From Pyrocephalus nanus (lineage: Eukaryota > Chordata > Aves > Passeriformes > Tyrannidae), in NCBI GenBank assembly GCA_038380795.1, contig CM076266.1, forward strand, positions 34,112,145-34,176,144: a DNA stretch of 64,000 nt. Reading direction: 5' to 3'. Shown one piece after another: positions 49,961 through 60,692 of the stretch (its first letter is position 1; every line of letters starts with the position of its first letter). The notes beneath the pieces are model-generated. The model saw only the letters and a list, made by a program, of their open reading frames with translations, did not search any database and was not told the DNA's origin. A program made the position numbers and the translations under genes.

Positions 49961-51687
49961 GGATCATTATGAGGTATGAGTCTACAATGAATTTACATTG
50001 TGATCAAAGAAAAAACCTGAATTACTAATCCCCATGAAGAAAGAGTTCTAATCTCTCTGCAGAAAGGCAAATATTTGAGGTTTTAACTTGGATTAATAGG
50101 CAGCTTTCATGGAATACCAATGCCCTCTGCATTTTTTTAAAATGAAAAATATGAGCACCTATTGATTTATATTCAAGGATGAAATGTCTAATGTGGTACA
50201 CATCTCAGTAGATAGATCATGAACTACTGAAATGTGACCTACGGTAGCTATTAGGACTGATTAGTTTTCTGCAGTTTCAAGATTATAATATTTAAAATTT
50301 AGAATGATAAGAACATTGATTTAACTATTTTAATTTCTTAATCTACAGAATTTGTTCCATAATATTTTTGTCTACCTAAAATTGTATGTCTTTTATTCAG
50401 TTGAATTTTATTTCAGAAAAAATAAATACTATTTAATGAGTGCTTTATTCGTAAGACATTTGTTGGCTGTAAAATTCTATATCATAACCAGTCTAGAGAT
50501 AATAACCGTGAGATGATAAAAATACAGTAAGATCAGTGACCTATATTCTTTCTTTAAATGTTCTCCCTTCATATCATCTTACTCTTTATCTGTGGACTGC
50601 TGCATTAATATTAATGTAGATTTGTTCTGTTTCGTGTACTGAAAGAGAAGTTTCATGAGGTTATGGCTCTTTTGGCTTTAGTGAGACTTAAAGCAACCTC
50701 CTTGTATGAAGCACTGAGTTCTCAAAGGTTTGGGAGCCAAGTAATATGCCTCTGTGATGTTTTTGAATGCATATAGATAGAAAATGATTCTACTTATTTT
50801 TAGAGTCAGACAGAAGTCATATAGCCATAGTTTGCATAAAAGTAAATCCCAAGGTAACAGGTGAGATGTACTGAATCAGGTGTTACTGGGGCCCCATCGC
50901 TTCTGTTTAGGGAGAGAATATGCAGAATAAATTTGTGTACAGGCTTTCTCTACATAGTTTCATGAGTGTCCACAGCCACAGGGCGTGTAGTTACCTATCT
51001 CTCCTACATGTAGGAAAAATTCACAGTCTTCAATTTCTCTGCTTTTAACTCTGAGAGACTTGATATTGTAATATGTTTTTAATACAGAGTACTGTTGTTA
51101 CAAAGCACCTGTAATTCCAATTCTAAAGGCTATCTGCTATGTTTATGATACTTAAATGCTCATTTGACTCAAATCAGATTTCCCTCAGTGATAACTGTAA
51201 TCACTGGTCTATAGAGAGTCCTGGTCTCTCTCTTCCAGCAGCCACTGCATTAATACAATATTTCACTTGTTTTCATGTGAAAAAAAGAAGTACAAAATTG
51301 TATTTGAGCTTTGTGTTTCAAAATTTCTTCCAGTGCTTTTGTGACATAGGAAAAAGCTGTTAATTTTGGATTGTAACTCATGAATGAAAAAAAAGTTACA
51401 GCCTTATTGAGGATGACAGTTAACATTAGTAAACACCAAACTTTGTTCTAACCCTTTGTGTTAATTATTGTGTGCTGTACTACTCTTGAGGAAAAATGTA
51501 GTCATCTTCTTCTTAGAGTGCTTAAGCCATCAGTACACTAGGTAACAACCGGGTATATGAATTCTTGTTTGCTGTATTTTGGAGAGTAATGGTAGTAATT
51601 CAAGAATTCAGGACAAATTAGTGAAGATTGTTCATTCAGATAAAACAGAATTGTGGCACAGGGTTCATACAGTTTGGCATTCATTAC

Positions 51688-51735
51688 AAAAAACCCCAAA
51701 CCAATCAACATTCCCCTCCACCCCACCCTCCCTGC
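51688..51735. repeat. C/A-rich low-complexity tract
   Basis: The plus strand is almost free of G across 'aaaaaccccaaaccaatcaa' and then C-rich ('cccctccaccccaccctccc'). Strand asymmetry is marked. No element can be named. Confidence 0.75.
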
Positions 51736-54413
51736 ATAAAACAAAAGCAAACAAACAACTGCTAAGAATAAAAACCTAAAATAATAGAGGATTTGTGCAA
51801 ATGAAATAATGTATTTTGTTCCAAAGCATAGATTGTGCATTTCTTATGCTATTTCAGCACACGCAACAAATGTTAAAGGCCATAAAGTGCTGTAGCCTTT
51901 TGCAATTTTACATTACTTGACCCACTGATTTTCTGCAGCAGTGAATTGCACAGGTAAATATAGCTCATAGATTACTTTTCCCCCATCTTTCCCAAGAGTC
52001 AGTGATTTTTTCCTGTTCACAGAAGCTCACTGTCTGTTACAGCTGTATATCATGACTGCTTTCTTCCTGGTTAAGCTTTCTGATCAGGCTATAGGAAAGT
52101 AATAGAAAACTACAGGCAACATAATCCCATTGCAGCTTTCCATGTCCTGAGCCCATAAAGCACGAAGCATTCAGGCCATGCTACCAAGAAATTGAAAGTG
52201 GACTTACAGGAAGTTATTTCCTAAATACAAGGCCCTTTTACACCAGTCCTTTTTTCAAGGGCATGCTGATGGAGTCCCAGCAACAGACTGAGATTTATAA
52301 GTGATGGGTGGTATCTCATCCCTAGCAAAGGAAGCAAAGGAAAGAAAGGAAAAGTCTCATGTTATCACCAAGTATTTCACAAGTGAATGAATGCATTTGT
52401 GCTCTTATTAAATCTCTTATCTGGCTGAAGTCTAATGAGACTTGGTATTGGGAAATCAATCAAGGTATCATGTGGGAAGACCTGGAGCAAAATAAAGATA
52501 TGATTATGCACTGCTTTTTAAAGTTCTTATTTGCTTAACCCAATATTACAGCAAAAAATGTACTTTAATGATGAGCATATTGCTGCAGTGAAAAAGTGTG
52601 GTAAATGGCAAATGAAAATGTAGAGTTTGTCCTCTGCTGAAAGGGAGAGAAGACATGCTCAAATAAATCAAGTATGGAGTTTTTTACAGAAGCAGATATA
52701 TTTGAAGCCATTCCTCCCTTTCTATTCTTCCTTTGGTTTTATTCTTTGTACTGTCTGTGACTTTCTTATACCTTCTTGTTATTTTCACAGCATGTGGGAT
52801 ATTTTATACAATATTTTTTTTCTCTTTGTACTGTCCTAAAATCAGTTCCAGCCAGCTGTCAAGCTTTCGTTTTTCAGTGATCCATACTGGACCATTTGTG
52901 AATTGTAGTCCGAGGGCTTTTGGTGTCATCCTGGGTCTTTATTCTCTTAAGTTTCTGCCTGATAGTTGTTGTCTTGAGGGCCCTTGCTGCACTTTAATCT
53001 CCTGTGTCTTGTCTGTCATGTGCAGGAGAAACATAACTGTACTTAGGTTAGTTCCTGGTGTCAGATTTCTTTCTCCCAAGGCTTGCAGAAGCTTCCACAT
53101 GCTTACTGTTCTAAGGTAAGGTGGGAAACAACCTGTACATCTCACAGAATTTCAAAGGAGCTTCATCGTTCTACTTAATTGTGCATCACATAGCTGGTAA
53201 CTTGGAGCTCTCTGTTAAAAACATTTTGAAATCTGACTTTTTCAGGAAGGGATTATTCAGCAGTTATATTTGCTGCTGTTGCTGTGTGGCATTAGTCTGC
53301 CACTGCAGCAAAGTTTGAGAGGATGGTCTAATAAATGCCAGCTCTTGTATCTGTCTCCTTTCTTGTTAAAGTCAGTGATATTCTAGCACTGACTTCAAAG
53401 TCTGATGTTACATACTGGACAAAGCCTGCTGAGCAAAAGCTGAGAAGGAATCTTAGAGAAAGAGGGTATTATAAAAGGGGTTCCTGCTTGTTGCTTGATA
53501 TATTCATTTCATACATGTTGACAGCTTAAAACAGTGGTTTCTGTGCCTCAGATGCTTGTTTGCTAACTGTGTGCACTCTCATGTCACACATACCTCAAAG
53601 TGACAATTTATGGCCAAAGAAAAGCACCTCTGAGATCCCTTCCATCCATGTATGATTTTGTGTTCTCAGTTAGGATGACCATGAATTCCTCTCTGTGAGC
53701 TGTCTTCTATATGTAATATTAAAAATAGATAAACATTTTAGGAGTAGTGCTGAAGTTATGAAAGTATGATCGTTTGAAAGTAATTGATAGGAAATGGAGA
53801 TTGTGACTAAATGAGAGGTTTTGTTCAACAAATGTTCGTCATAATGTGTCATATGCTGATAGATCAGAAAAATTGATGTTCTAGAATATATTGAAATATG
53901 ATAGACTTAACATTGTTTCCTTGTACATGCCTATCTGTAAAACTGGAGAAACTGAACAGATAAAATTCACATAGTACTTTTATGACTGAGAAATTTTTGT
54001 GCTCTTCCCTCCTTAGCAAATAGCTTAATTGTTTGAAATACTCCAAGGAAACAAGTCACAGTTGGGGAGGCATTATTTTGCAAGAAATGCTAGAATGTTT
54101 GAATTTATGATTCCTGAGATTTCAGACAAATTAGCTTTACTTGTATCTTGCTTTACTCCCCTGTATTTACTTTATTCTCTTCTACAGATATTGCAACATG
54201 CCAATATGCCCTTGATTATTTTTTCCCAAGATCGTGGTTTTGCCTTTTATTTAATAATTATTCGTTAATTTTTTTTTTCCAGGACAGAAGTTATAAATCC
54301 ACTACTGATTGGTTTTACAGAAAAAAAAATGGAAACAAAACCAAAAGAAAATTGTGATTAAATGTAATTGTTTCTTCCATTGCTCTTTTTTTTTTCTTTT
54401 TTTTTCCCCCCAG

Positions 54414-54462
54414 CATTTTGCTTCATAGTAGCCAAAGGAACAGACTATGAGATTAAAGCAAG
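54414..54462 (+). other. Weak internal micro-exon candidate (49 nt), unidentified
   Basis: A long uninterrupted pyrimidine tract (about 54383-54410) ends in CCCCCCAG, a near-ideal acceptor. Forty-nine bases later comes AAG/GTGTGT, a plausible donor. One frame is open throughout and reads 'FCFIVAKGTDYEIKA'. The paired sites at exon-like spacing are notable, but 49 nt is very short, the peptide is not recognised and there are no neighbouring exons. Confidence 0.12.
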
Positions 54463-54652
54463 GTGTGTGTTCAACCTTCCCATTTCCTTGTGCAAAAATT
54501 ACAATTTCCACATGAGGTTCTCTTGCAGGAGGATCTCCCTGGAGAACCAACATAATTGTGACAGGCTAGCATTACTTTTTATGACTTAATGATGTCACTT
54601 ATATGGGAATCTTACCATGAATTTTAATGATTATGTGCTCCGGTCTCTATTT

Positions 54653-54755
54653 TTAGAACAGTTTGGGTTAGAAGGGACCTCTGAAGTTCATCTAGAACAA
54701 CTCCCAGTTATGAGGGTCAAAATCTAGTAGTTCTGAGCCAAGGATATCTCCAAGC
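54653..54755 (-). mobile_element. CR1: CR1 LINE 3'-end fragment
   Basis: The plus strand shows the reverse complement of the CR1 3' end: 'agaacagtttgggttagaag', 'ggacctctgaagttcatcta', then a diverged 'gaacaactccc'. Similarity is clear to about 54712 and faint ('aaggatatctccaag') to about 54755. The eight-base tail is no longer visible. Old, non-coding copy. Confidence 0.85.
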
Positions 54756-55225
54756 AAAAAATAGTTCCACAAAGGGTAAACCAAATGTTTAAAATTAAGG
54801 AAATGTATAAGTGATTTACTCGCATGTGGCTTAACTACTTTGTGGTTCTAAGCAGTCAGATATTCACCAAGACGACTTATTTCATTCACTGTCTTTGCTA
54901 GAGATGCCACAGCATATAGTATAGAGAGATTAATATGCACTGTAAAATAATACGGAAAGCAAAATGTAGCCACGATGCAGTAAAGCTTGTAGATAAAAGT
55001 ATTCCATAGTGAGCAACTCAGGAGGTAAACATAGACAAAGTTAGAAGTTTTATTGTAAGCTGTGTTGTCTTTGGAATTAGACAAAGCCAAGAACACTCAT
55101 GTAAAATAATCACAGTATCTTGAATTGATACAGCTTCAAGAATGAAAGTGTCTTGTGCATTCTGGGGTGGGCAGGAACAGAGTAAATTTTGGCCAAAATC
55201 AGAAGACATGTCTTCCCCTTCCCTG

Positions 55226-55313
55226 AAGAATTAATTTTATCAATTTGTAATGCACCCTTCTGAGATGCCAAGAATTAATTTTATAAATTTGTAATGCACC
55301 CTTTTGAGGTGCC
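55226..55313. repeat. 44-bp tandem duplication
   Basis: Unit 1 (55226-55269) and unit 2 (55270-55313) begin 'aagaattaattttat' and share 'aatttgtaatgcaccctt', with only a few substitutions (for example CAATTTG/AAATTTG and CTGAGAT/TTGAGGT). The divergence suggests an older event than the duplication at 31752. Confidence 0.93.
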
Positions 55314-55845
55314 AATCATATTCTGTATAATTGGATGCCATGAAGACTTTTTTTTTAAATGTATCTAGTGAAATACATGTTTCATAAACTTCACAAATTA
55401 CGCATCTTCTTGTTACAAAGGTCTACCTTGACTAAAAAGCTAAGGTTTTTGGAGGGAGTAATTTGTTTTGAAACTAAAATAGTGACAAGTTTTATTTGGA
55501 ACCTATAAAAATTGCATGGCATTCAATAAAGTGATTAATGATGCTGTATATATCTGATATTATTGGAAAGAAAAAAGTATAAATAAAAACCCCATCCTAA
55601 AAGATGAACTCCCGGCCTTCAGTCTGTGTGGCTGTTATTTTGTTTATTAGGCTATACAATTAAGCACATAAACAAGTGTGAAGATTTTTAAATATTAATT
55701 TTGCCACTGGAGGGAGCCCATATTCCATAAATACTGTAGGGGAAAAAAAGGATTATAATTTTTAAGGGAAAAAGAATTATGTTTTTACGATATAATGCAT
55801 TTTTTCAGGTGTTCACTTTGCATGCATGCAGAATTTCTGTCATAC

Positions 55846-55861
55846 TTACATACATACATAC
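55846..55861. repeat. (TACA)n microsatellite
   Basis: About four tetranucleotide units 'cttacatacatacata', shortly after a CATGCATGCA palindrome near 55820. Confidence 0.8.
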
Positions 55862-58800
55862 TTGTTCATTTTTGTTACTTCCACATAATGTGAAAATCAA
55901 AAGTCGGAAAAGCAGTTGCCTGCTTTGAATATAAGTTTTTCCAAAAAGAAAACGTTTGGAAGAAAACTAATTACTACCTTAGTTTTAACACTCACATAAA
56001 TAGACACTTAAATAGACCACTAGATCAGTGTAGCTCCAGAGCTGGCAGAGTCTTTGACTTACTTGTTTTTGAAGTCTTTGACTATCATTAAGTTTCATTT
56101 TTCATAAAAATAATTACCTTCTAATCTAAGTGGACTTGCTAGTATGATTTTTCATCTTTTGAGACCTCTGACTTTTTAAATATGATCTTGAGTTAATCTG
56201 TTCTAAAACAGGGTTCAAATGTCTAGAAAAGTTACGAGTGTAATGCTGTTTGTCATCATCTTATAATAACTAGTCGACAGGCAAGAAGCTATTAAAGCTT
56301 TCTTCTCCCTTGTGGGTATTTGATTTGTCATTCTCCATTTTTGCAGGCTGTGTACTCAAACCAATTTGTGATAACACGACCAGAAAGCTAAATTCAGTAA
56401 AGAGTTCATGCTGACATTGTTATTCCACACAAGAGGCCCAGCAGGGAGAGATAGTGCTATAATTCAGATAACATGATGAAATGAGATCTTGTATCACAAA
56501 GACTTTGGTGGATGAAGAAACATAAACATCTCCTCTTTTAATAGAAATTAGAAGAAGATGTGGTTTCATACTGAAGTTGCATCTGCTATTTTTGTTTAAC
56601 TTTTTTAAAGAAAATTGAGCTGAACTGAGGCTTAGGGAAATGGTTAAATTACAAGATGTTCACTCAGCACATATTTTAAGAATTTGGATTTACTTTGGTC
56701 AGTAGTTTTTATTTCAAATATTTGAAGTAGGTCAGAAGAAAAACATCCAATGAACTATATTTATCACAGAGGATAATTTAAAAGTAAATTGCATAAGCCT
56801 GAAAGAGTTTTATGTTTCCATAATTAAATTAATATTGATTTGTTGAATATTTTAAAGAATGATTTTTTGAGAACATGGGTCAGCTCAGAATATCCCTGCT
56901 TTTAGCAGTGAGATCATAGACTCTAATAATAGTTTATGGTGGAAATAATACCTACTTTTCAGCATCTTAGCTCAAAAATTTTGCATTTTCCATTAATTAT
57001 GCAGCCTTTTTCATCTTGATTTTTGGAATGGAATATTCCTTCCCAAGTTGTTCTTATTTTTATATGAATGCAACATAGTTTTGCTAAAATTAGGCTCTGT
57101 GGCTTTGCAGGTGTGTATTGCACATTGGTAACTGAATTTAGCTTGCATATTATACTTTTCTGAGTGCAATTCAAGAAAACCTGTATTTATGTGAAAGAAA
57201 ATGTAGCATAAGAAGTGCAATGAAAACGAAAGCAGAATTTAGTGTATTGAAGAGATTAAAAAGGAATTATTATCTTGTCAAACCACATTGAACTGAGGTC
57301 AGTGACATGTTTTAGATACTATCATTCTGTACTGTCAAAGCTGATGTTTTTTTCTTGAAAGTTTGTTCTAACAAGTCATAAGCAATTCATTTCATTCATT
57401 CTTGAGAGTTTGTTCTGAAAAACATGCACTGAGATGAATACCTGCAAACTTTAATTAAGAAAATTAGCGAAACAGGAGATAAAGAAAAATAAACTGTACC
57501 TTAATTAAAAACAAATCAAGTTAGTATAAGTATTGACATGGAGAGTATCTGAATGTTTCATTGGTTTTGAGATAAACAATGGCTTTGGAGTGTTCTGTTT
57601 GCACAGTTAGAAGCCTTGCTCCTTAGAATGCTCTATTAAACACAAAGGAATTCCATTTTCAAACAGCTTTCTGACCTCTTCTTCCTAACAGGAACACTCA
57701 TCCTCAGAACAGCTCTTCAGTGAAATTTGAAGTGAAGTAAATAGAGTATTTGGCTTCTGTAGAGTTGCTTTGATGTAGGCATTTCAAGCAATTCATCCAA
57801 AGAGGCTTTTTTTTTTTCATTAGGACCAGGTAGAGAAACTAAGTTGCAGAGCTGAAGAAAGCCCAAGTCAAAAGTAATATTTCTGAAAGCCTAATCCAGC
57901 TTAATTCATTAGCCTGCAGATCTTGGTCATCATCTCTGCATCCTCACATTCTGTGGAAAATAACAACTTAAATCTTAGCAGCCTTAAGCAGGTTTTATAT
58001 TTCTAAAAACTCATTTCTTTTATTAAAGCAAATCATGTTACTCCAGTACTTCAATAGTGCTTTTAGTCTTCCTTTCTTACTGGATGTGTAGAAAAATCAG
58101 TACTGACAGTGGTTTCAGTATCGTTTATGTCAGTGCCTCACAAGTATTTTATCAAAAGATCAGTTCCACATTGAAAAAAATAGACGAGATAGGAAAAAGT
58201 AGATGGTGTATCAGAAATGGTCATTTTTCAAGCAGGAGATACAGGAGAGGCCTCTGTGACCTTGGCCCCAAATTAGGTGTTCCAGATGATTTTCCTGATT
58301 GAGCCAATGACCATCTTTTTTTCCAGAAACTTGATGTAAAAGACTTTCTCTATTTTCTAGAATAACTTTTGGGGTAGAGCATGGAAAAGAATTACTCATG
58401 ATAATTCAAAAGAAAGCTCATATCAAAAGTGTATTTTTAATGTGTGAAGTGTTTAAAAAACTAATCCTTGCTTAGCTCCTCATGCTGTTGCCAAACTGAG
58501 CTTTCATCTTCTGGGCAGAAGGAGGAGAAAAACTGGGGAAAAAAGAAATCAGCTGGATTGAATCGAAGAAACTTCCTTACAGTTTTCCTTACAGGAAAGG
58601 GGAAGACTGTAGGGACTGTGCATCCCAATACCATGAAATCACAGTAAATACCTGCTAATTAATTAAATCACTTGAACAGAAAGACTCTTTCAAATTTATT
58701 TCTTATCCCAAAAGAAATTCACTTTCATGTTTGTCTTTATAGTTGATACATCCTTGAGAAATTGTGATCTCTACATATTGTAAAAAATCAAAGAGTTTTC

Positions 58801-60443
58801 AACAGGTTTTTATCTACCAACTATTAATGCTTTCTTCTAGGCCCAGACATTTTTTGCTGGTCCCAAACGTTCTTTGAAGATAAAAGAAAGATATTCATTC
58901 CTTACTCAAGATAGTTTCATTTTTATTTCTTTTGTCTTTAGTTTGCAAGTATAGTTATAACATTCAAAAAACCAAAATGCCAGACATTTATAATTTGAAA
59001 CGTGGGAAATTTTTTTGTAGTCCCAAACATTTTAAAATAGATTAGGTTTTTAAAAAATTACGAAGCCACTCAGGTTTTCCTATTAAAACTAAGAATGTAT
59101 TCATATAGCCTAACAATTCATTCATTTACACTTAGACACAGATGAAACAAGGTTTAGTTTGGCTGCACAAGAGAAGAGAGAGGAATGCATTTTTCAAAAT
59201 TTCCCCACTGTTTGTACTGCTGTGACTTTATGAACCTTAGACATCTGCAAGGTCTAAGGGTCTCCATTGCTGGGATATAAGATACTTTTTTTTTTTCTTG
59301 GAATATGTGCCCAACACAAGATAACAAAGGCGCATGAAAGCTTTTGGTCCATTGTGAATTGTATGTCACATAAAATTCAGATTGGAGCCCCGTATGTTTT
59401 TGAGACCTTTGTTAAACATTTAGAATAGCTAGTTACAGAGAAAGTCTAAATAATTATCCCAATTTGATCCTATGCATTTTTTAAAAAAATTGCTTAGTCC
59501 CTGTATTAAGTGATGTGCTGCGGCAAGTGGATCCCAAAGACAAATTTGAAATAGAGGAGAATGAAGTAATTTGTTTGTGAGGACATCTAAATGGCTGGAG
59601 ATTATTTAGTAGAATAATTAAATGGCAGGAAATTATCTTGAAATTATGATGAAAAAATTCTTTGTTTTTGTTGCTGGCTGAATCAGTGAGTCATAAACAA
59701 GCAGGTTAATTTCTGAGTTTTATAACGTTATGATAAATATCTATCTCATTCACAGATTAAGGTAAGTTGCTATTTGGAAATATATTGAAGTGTTTTAACT
59801 GAACTGTTTCTTAAAATAGAAAGCATTAAAATAAAGTACAGAAAAATGTTGCTGTTTAAAATAGCGTTGAGAATGTGTTGATTTGTTTTTTAAATTACGA
59901 AAGGGGAAAAAAGTAAATAAATTAAAAGTTATGTAACAAAAGGACAAAATGGAAACACAAATTATGCAGCCATCTGCAGGACATATTTTAATGACTGTCA
60001 ATGAACTATTTTAATACATTTTGAATCCTTTAGAAAGCCAACTGCTACTTACAAACTGGCCTTATTAAGTGAGAAGGAATGACTGTGTCTTTGGTATCTA
60101 GATGACTGAACAAAACAAAGTCGATATTGCTTAGAGGTTTAGGAAGTTATATGAGCTTTGTGACATTGAAGTAAGTATTCTACAAAGGAAATTATTCTGG
60201 CTTTCTGTTTTAAAGAAAGCAAACAAATTAAAGTGTGAAATTAAGTAGTTAGATATCTAACTTTGTGGAAATAAGCCTGTCTCAAAACAACAATAAGATA
60301 ATAAAAACTTTTAAGCTTGATGGTCTTTAAAAGGACTGCAGTATAAATGACAGCTGTATGGCTCGCTTCTTAACAGAGCCTTTCCCCTCCTTCAAAAATT
60401 ATCTGTTTATTTTTATCTTTGACACTGCAATGCAGATACTTTT

Positions 60444-60484
60444 AATAATAACAATAACAATAACAATAATAATAATAATAATAA
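60444..60484. repeat. Compound (AAT/AAC)n microsatellite
   Basis: Begins with AATAATAAC, continues as alternating AAT and AAC units, and ends in a pure AAT run of about six units. The pure run is the part most likely to vary in length. Confidence 0.9.
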
Positions 60485-60554
60485 ATCCATTCTTCACAAA
60501 AAATCAGGTTTTCACAAAAAGCTCCAAAGACCACTATTTAGACACTGAAGCAAA

Positions 60555-60692
60555 AAGGGTTTTAGTTGATTAGAGCCTAGTGCTAATAACACCAAGGTTA
60601 AGGGTTCGATTTCCATATGGGCCATTCACTTAGAAGTTGGACTCTATGATCCTTCTGGGTCCCTTCCAGCTTAGAATATTCTGTGAAATCTG
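60555..60692 (+). mobile_element. TguSINE1: tRNA-Ile-derived SINE with CR1 3' tail (TguSINE1-like)
   Basis: The head (about 60558-60624) resembles tRNA-Ile(AAT). 'gattagagcctagtgctaat' spans the D-stem to the anticodon loop, with the AAT anticodon at 60585-60587. 'gggttcgatt' at 60602-60611 gives a B box with one or two changes, and the acceptor end reads 'tatgggcca'. Compared with the tRNA, about five bases (CTCAG) appear missing from the D-loop, which damages the A box. Directly after comes a CR1 3' end: 'gttggactctatgatccttc', 'gggtcccttccagc', 'attctgtgaaatctg'. A tRNA-Ile head fused to a CR1 tail is the structure reported for the passerine SINE TguSINE1, thought to be mobilised by CR1 machinery. 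This copy is diverged and inactive, and it is not a tRNA gene. Confidence 0.85.

Larger units (their letters stand above)
49961..54652. other. AT-rich non-coding stretch
   Basis: No gene recognised. It contains a purine-rich run at 52325-52354 (AAAGGAAGC/AAAGGAAAG units), the C-rich tract at 51688-51735 and a pyrimidine tract with an exon candidate at 54414-54462. The 128-codon plus-strand frame at 52733-53119 and the 100-codon minus-strand frame at 51840-51538 are rich in Phe, Leu, Cys and Ser, have no motif, and look like chance. Confidence 0.45.
54756..60554. other. AT-rich non-coding stretch
   Basis: No gene recognised. It contains a 44-bp tandem duplication (55226-55313), a TACA run (55846-55861) and a compound AAT/AAC repeat (60444-60484). 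The frames at 58057-58302 and 58211-58399 (opposite strands) overlap and show no domain. Confidence 0.45.

Noticed and set aside
52733..53119. 128-codon plus-strand frame as a membrane protein
   Set aside because: Hydrophobic residues simply reflect T-rich codons. No recognisable family, and the frame overlaps other chance frames on both strands.
4413..60484. Any regularly spaced repeats that could be a CRISPR array or satellite
   Set aside because: Only simple microsatellites and two-unit tandem duplications are present, with no repeat-spacer periodicity.
60566..60624. Functional tRNA-Ile gene
   Set aside because: The D-arm is incomplete, the B box and stems are mutated, and the sequence continues directly into a CR1 3' tail, so it is a SINE head.
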